A stretch of DNA of 64,000 nucleotides, taken from positions 72,825 through 136,824 of the forward strand of contig NZ_LMHT01000004.1 in the NCBI RefSeq assembly GCF_001429025.1, given 5' to 3'. Positions 59,836-64,000 of the stretch are shown here, piece by piece (positions within the stretch are counted from its first letter, which is position 1; each line of letters opens with the position of its first letter). Position numbers and translations under genes: made by a program. A model generated the notes under the pieces. The model was not told where the DNA came from. It ran no database searches and saw only the letters and a list, made by a program, of their open reading frames with translations. Origin of the DNA: Phenylobacterium sp. Root700. GTDB lineage: Bacteria; Pseudomonadota; Alphaproteobacteria; Caulobacterales; Caulobacteraceae.

Positions 59836-62800
59836 GGGGCGGCTCCTCGCTCACCTGTGGCCCAGGGGGTTTGCGGCGTGTCAGCCATCGTCTGGCCGAG
59901 AGGTAGAAGACCGGGGTGAAGAAGACGCCCAGCAGGGTGACCGCGATCATCCCGCCGATGACCCCGGTGCCGACCGCCTGACGACTGGCCGCGCCGGCGC
60001 CCGACGCGATGAACAGCGGGATCATGCCGAGGATGAAGGCCAGGGAGGTCATGACGATCGGCCGCAGACGCAGACGTGCGGCCTGTAGGATAGCCTCGGT
60101 GGCGCTCTTGCCTTCCGCTTCCTGCTCGATCGCGAACTCCACGATCAGAATGGCGTTCTTGGCGGACAGGCCGATGATCGTGATCAGACCGACGTTGAAG
60201 TAGATGTCCGCCGACAGCCCGCGCAGCAGCGTGAAAATGACCGCGCCCAACACCCCGATCGGCACACCCAGCAGCACCGAAAGCGGGATCGGCCAGCTTT
60301 CGTAGAGGGCGGCCAGGACCAGGAAGACGATCAGCATCGACAGGGCGAGCAGCATGACGACCTGCGCGCCGGCCTGCTTCTCCTCGAAGGCGATGCCGGT
60401 CCACTCATACCCAAAGCCCGCGGGCAACACGCGCCCAGCGATCTTCTCCATCTCGCTCAACGCCGCGCCGCTGGATTGGCCCGGCGCGGCCGCGCCCGAA
60501 ATGGTCAGGGCGGGATAGCCGTTGTAGCGCTGGAGTTGGGGCGGCCCGGCCGTCCACTCGGCGCGGCTGAAGGCTGAGAACGGCACCATGTCCCCGCCGC
60601 TGTTGCGGACCTGGAGATTGAGGATGTCGTCAGGCGTCATCCGCTGGCTGGCGGTGGCCTGGATCAGCACGCGCGAGATATTGCCGTTGTAGGTGAAGTC
60701 GTTGGCGTAGGACGAGGCCAGGGCGATGGAGAGCGTCGCGTTGATATCGCCGATGCTGAGGCCGAGCGCCCGCGCCCGCACGCGGTCGATGTCGAGATAG
60801 AGCTGCGGGGCGTCAGGCTGACCTTCGGCGCGGACCCCGATCAGCAGGGGGTTCTTGGCGGCCTCGGCGAGGATTTGATCGCGGACGCCCGCCAGGGCCG
60901 CGGCGTCGGCCCCACTCCGGTTCTGGACCTTCATGCTGAAGCCGCTGGAAGTGCCGAGCGATGGGATCGGCGGCGGGTTGAGCGCGAAGATATTGGCGCT
61001 CTTGACCTGCGACAGCGCGGCCATGGCGCGCGCGCTCAGGGCTTCCACGCCGTGCTCGGCGCCCACCCGTTCCTTCCACGGCCGCAGGGAGATGAAGCCC
61101 ATGGCGGCGTTCTGGCCCTGGCCGAAGAAGTTGAAGCCGTTGATCATCACCACGTCGCGGACCTCGGGCTGCTCCTTGAAGAAGGCCGCGGCCTGGTCGA
61201 CAGCAATTTGGGTGCGGTCGGCGGTGGCGCCTGGGGGCGCGTCGATCGTCACCAGCAGGACGCCCTGGTCTTCGGAGGGCAGGAAACCGCCGGGCAGCCG
61301 AGTGTAGAGCAAGCCGGTCAGCAGGACCGCGACCACGAACACCGCGAGCCAGCGGAGCGGCGCCGACAGCAACCTGCCGACGCCGTTCTGATAGCCGTCG
61401 GCCATCTGGTCGAAGCCTCGATTGAAGCCGCCGAGGAATCGGTCGGCGAAGGCCAGCAGCGGGTGGCGCGGGCGATCAGGTTCGTGCGCGCGATGCGGCT
61501 TCAGCAGGGTCGCGCATAGCGCCGGGGTGAGGGTCAGGGCGAGCACGGCCGAGAAGCCGATAGAGACCGCCAGCGTCACCGAGAACTGCCGATAGATCCC
61601 GCCCGACGTACCCGGGAAAAAGGCCATCGGCAGGAAGACGGTGATCAGCACCAGGGTGATGCCGATGATGGCCGAGGTGATTTGATTCATGGCCTTCACC
61701 GTCGCCTCGCGAGGGGGAAGCCCCTCCTCGGCCATGATGCGTTCGACGTTTTCGACGACGACGATGGCGTCGTCCACGAGGATCCCGATCGCCACCACCA
61801 TGCCGAACAGCGACAGGATGTTGATGGAATAGCCGAAGATCAGCAGGCCAAAGCAGGCCCCCGCCAGGGCCACCGGGACGACGATGGTGGGGATGAGCGT
61901 CGCGCGCCAGTTCTGCAGGAACAGGAACATGACGATGAAGACTAGCACCATGGCCTCGACCAGGGTCTTCACCACCTCCTCGACCGAGGCGCTGATGAAC
62001 GGGGTCGTGTCGTAGGGCGTCGACCAGGCGATGTCGGCCGGGAACGACGGAGCGAGCTCCTCGAGCCGGGCCCTGACGCCTTCGGCCGTGGCCAGGGCGT
62101 TCGCGCCGGCGGTGAGCTGGATGCCCATCCCGGCCATGGTCTGGCCGTTCAGGGTGGAGCCGGTCAGGTAGCTTTCGGCGCCGAGCTCGACGCGAGCGAC
62201 ATCCCCCAGATGGATCGCCGAGCCGTCCGGATTGGCGCGCAGGATGATCTGACGGAACTGCTCGGGCGTCGTGAAGCGGTTCTGGGTGACGACCGTGGCG
62301 TTGAGCTGGCTTTTGTCCGCTGTCGGCTGGTCGCCCAGGCTGCCGCCAGCGGTCTGGCTGTTCTGCTCGCGCACCGCGGCCAGGACTTCGGAGGCCGAGA
62401 GGTCGTAGCCGGCCAGCTTCTGCGGATCGAGCCAGATCCGCATGGCGTACTCGGTGCCGAACATGCGCACATCGCCTACGCCCGGCACGCGCCGCAGCTC
62501 GTCGACGACGTTGTTGGAGGCGAAGTCGCCCAGTTCCAGGGCGCTCGTGCCGCCGCTCTTGGAGGTCAGGGCCGCGAGCATCAGGAAGCCCGAATTGGCG
62601 GCGTTGACCTGTACGCCTTGGCGCCGAACCTCTTCGGGCAGGCGCGGCTCGACGCGGCTGAGGCGGTTCTGCACCTCCATCTGGGCGATGTTGATGTCTG
62701 CGCCGGACTTGAACGTCACGGTGATGCCGGCCGTGCCGTTCGAGCGGCTGGTCGATTCCATGTAGAGGAAGCCAGGGACCCCGTTCATCTCCTTCTCGAT

Positions 62801-62995
62801 GACCGAGGTCACGTTCTGGTCGAGGGTGGCGGCGTCCGCGCCCGGATAGCTCACCGACAAGCTCAAGGATGGCGGGGCGACGGTCGGATACTGCTCGATC
62901 GCCAGCGAGCGCAGGGCGATGACGCCCGCCAGCAAGATCCCCAGGGCGATCACCCAGGCGAAGACCGGTCGGTGGGCGAAGAAGCTGCTGTTCAT
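59828..62995 (-). CDS. RND multidrug efflux pump, inner-membrane subunit (HAE1, AcrB/MexB-like)
   Basis: Protein of 1055 residues with the usual 12 helices and two large periplasmic loops. Proton-relay residues are in the VAIGILVDDAIVVVENVERI stretch (conserved Asp pair). The N-terminal FFAHRPVFAWVIALGILLAG and the C-terminal GLITIIGLSAKNAILIVEFA are typical. It exports drugs, dyes or other hydrophobic compounds, driven by protons. Sits between the fusion protein (18 bases) and the NodT factor. Confidence 0.96.
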   Translation of the reverse strand: MNSSFFAHRPVFAWVIALGILLAGVIALRSLAIEQYPTVAPPSLSLSVSYPGADAATLDQNVTSVIEKEMNGVPGFLYMESTSRSNGTAGITVTFKSGADINIAQMEVQNRLSRVEPRLPEEVRRQGVQVNAANSGFLMLAALTSKSGGTSALELGDFASNNVVDELRRVPGVGDVRMFGTEYAMRIWLDPQKLAGYDLSASEVLAAVREQNSQTAGGSLGDQPTADKSQLNATVVTQNRFTTPEQFRQIILRANPDGSAIHLGDVARVELGAESYLTGSTLNGQTMAGMGIQLTAGANALATAEGVRARLEELAPSFPADIAWSTPYDTTPFISASVEEVVKTLVEAMVLVFIVMFLFLQNWRATLIPTIVVPVALAGACFGLLIFGYSINILSLFGMVVAIGILVDDAIVVVENVERIMAEEGLPPREATVKAMNQITSAIIGITLVLITVFLPMAFFPGTSGGIYRQFSVTLAVSIGFSAVLALTLTPALCATLLKPHRAHEPDRPRHPLLAFADRFLGGFNRGFDQMADGYQNGVGRLLSAPLRWLAVFVVAVLLTGLLYTRLPGGFLPSEDQGVLLVTIDAPPGATADRTQIAVDQAAAFFKEQPEVRDVVMINGFNFFGQGQNAAMGFISLRPWKERVGAEHGVEALSARAMAALSQVKSANIFALNPPPIPSLGTSSGFSMKVQNRSGADAAALAGVRDQILAEAAKNPLLIGVRAEGQPDAPQLYLDIDRVRARALGLSIGDINATLSIALASSYANDFTYNGNISRVLIQATASQRMTPDDILNLQVRNSGGDMVPFSAFSRAEWTAGPPQLQRYNGYPALTISGAAAPGQSSGAALSEMEKIAGRVLPAGFGYEWTGIAFEEKQAGAQVVMLLALSMLIVFLVLAALYESWPIPLSVLLGVPIGVLGAVIFTLLRGLSADIYFNVGLITIIGLSAKNAILIVEFAIEQEAEGKSATEAILQAARLRLRPIVMTSLAFILGMIPLFIASGAGAASRQAVGTGVIGGMIAVTLLGVFFTPVFYLSARRWLTRRKPPGPQVSEEPPHA

Positions 62996-63013
62996 GGCCC
63001 TGGTTCCCCGCCG

Positions 63014-64000
63014 CTACCGCTGCCCGGTCTTGGGCGGCGGGGTGGGCGCCTTCGGCGGAGCGATGGTGACCTTTTGGCCGGGGCGGACCTTCTGAACGCC
63101 GCTGGTGATGACGCGCTCGCCCGCCTTCAATCCCGAACTGACGACAAACTGATCGCCCATCATGGCCCCCAGCACGATCGGGCGCGCGGCGACCACGCCG
63201 TCGGCGCCGACCACCAGGACGCTGGCCTTCTCGCCCGACATCTGCACCGCCGCCTGGGGCACGGTGAGCGCGTTGGGGTTCGGCGCGCCGGACAGCAGCG
63301 CGCGGACAAACTGGCCCGGGAGCAGCTCCCGTTCGGGATTGGGAAACTCCGCGCGCAGCGAGAGCCCGCCGGTCGAGGGATCGACCGCCTGGTCCAGGAA
63401 GTTCAGGTGGCCGACGGCGCCGTAGGGCGTCCCGTCCTCGAGCACGAGACTGACCTCGACCCGGTCGAGGCGCGGAATGGCGAACTGGCCGGCGGCCGCG
63501 CGCCGGCGCAGCTGCAAGATCTCCGCGTTGGGCAGCGAGAAGCGCACATAGATCGGGCTGAGCTGTTCGACCCGGGTCAGGAGCGTGGCTTGGGACGCGC
63601 TGACCAGGGCGCCCTCGGTGACCTCCGCGCGCCCGACCCGCCCGCTGATCGGCGCGGTGACGGTGGTGTAGCTGAGATCAAGCTGCGCCTTGTCCAGGGC
63701 GGCCTGGGCGGAGGCGACGTCGGCCTGCCCGCGGCTGACGGCGGCCTGGGCTGCGTCGAACTCCTGGGCGCTGATCGCCTTGCGCGCGACCAGCGGGGTG
63801 TAGCGGGCCAGGTCCTTGCGGGCGTTGACCAGGGTGACCTGGGCGCGTTCAAGCGCCGCGCGGGCGCTGGCGGTGCTGGCCCGCTTCTCGCGGGGATCGA
63901 TGGCGAACAGCGGCGCGCCTTCGCGAACGTCGGTGCCTTCGGAATAGAGCCGCCGCTCGACGATGCCGTCCACCCGCGCCCGGACCTCAGCCGTGCGCAC
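63014..64000 (-). CDS. RND efflux membrane fusion protein, partial
   Basis: The frame is open through base 64000, so the N-terminus and lipoprotein/signal region are outside the window. 328 residues are visible. The biotinyl-lipoyl part (VRARVDGIVERRLYSEGTDV), a helical hairpin (about 40-95), the second lipoyl half (TVTAPISGRVGRAEVTEGAL), a beta barrel and the membrane-proximal domain are all present. The tail is proline-rich (PPKAPTPPPKTG). It links the pump to the NodT factor. Confidence 0.93.
   Translation of the reverse strand: MRTAEVRARVDGIVERRLYSEGTDVREGAPLFAIDPREKRASTASARAALERAQVTLVNARKDLARYTPLVARKAISAQEFDAAQAAVSRGQADVASAQAALDKAQLDLSYTTVTAPISGRVGRAEVTEGALVSASQATLLTRVEQLSPIYVRFSLPNAEILQLRRRAAAGQFAIPRLDRVEVSLVLEDGTPYGAVGHLNFLDQAVDPSTGGLSLRAEFPNPERELLPGQFVRALLSGAPNPNALTVPQAAVQMSGEKASVLVVGADGVVAARPIVLGAMMGDQFVVSSGLKAGERVITSGVQKVRPGQKVTIAPPKAPTPPPKTGQR

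Noticed and set aside
1..64000. CRISPR arrays, tRNA and rRNA genes, insertion sequences
   Set aside because: None seen: no regular direct-repeat array, no tRNA-like cloverleaf or rRNA sequence, and no transposase gene in any frame.

Overview
The window is a high-GC chromosomal segment from an alphaproteobacterium, most likely a member of the Caulobacteraceae (Caulobacter, Phenylobacterium or Brevundimonas type). This rests on a fixLJ/fixK oxygen-sensing circuit, a complete ccoNOQP-ccoGHIS cbb3 oxidase cluster with hemN, a large TonB-dependent receptor, a NodT-type outer-membrane lipoprotein and globin-coupled chemotaxis. The genus is an inference. No rRNA, tRNA or CRISPR array was seen.

Region 1 (1-33.5 kb) is a low-oxygen island. 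It holds the tail of a Crp/Fnr regulator, hemN, ccoS-I-H-G-P-Q-O-N on the minus strand, a globin-coupled chemoreceptor, a hybrid PAS kinase, a VIT-type transporter, fixK, fixL-fixJ, a lone receiver protein, three universal stress proteins, BON, SDR, Nudix, DUF2267 and CHAD proteins, two host-attachment (baeRF-like) proteins and a beta-CASP nuclease. Many transcription units carry a FNR/FixK box (TTGAT-N4-ATCAA or a close variant) in the upstream gap, so most of the block looks like one FixLJ-FixK regulon. It also contains gene relics: a ccoP-like cytochrome, a histidine-kinase tail and an alcohol dehydrogenase fragment.

Region 2 (34-42 kb) has NADP-type malic enzyme, two DUF983 genes, two spermidine-synthase-like methyltransferases, an Asp-less receiver protein, an XRE repressor, a degenerate low-molecular-weight phosphatase, a PhnA-like protein and a DUF1275 membrane protein. 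Four copies of a 15-bp palindromic element (core GATG-N7-CATC) lie in its intergenic gaps, next to the XRE gene and its neighbours. They suggest a compact, apparently undescribed regulon.

Region 3 (42-58.4 kb) looks accessory. A TonB receptor, alpha/beta hydrolase, sulfatase and M28-like peptidase form an operon beside a GntR/FCD regulator, with two matching 17-bp operators. After it come a DUF1254 protein, an S24 repressor with a small membrane protein, a RES/Xre toxin-antitoxin pair, a HipB/HipA pair with duplicated operators, an SNase-like protein, a PhyH pseudogene and an amidohydrolase. The segment is flanked by an imperfect direct repeat of about 115 bp derived from the 3' end of the peptidase gene, which may mark an island boundary.

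Region 4 (58.4-64 kb) is an RND efflux operon: membrane fusion protein (cut by the window end), inner-membrane pump and NodT-family outer-membrane factor.
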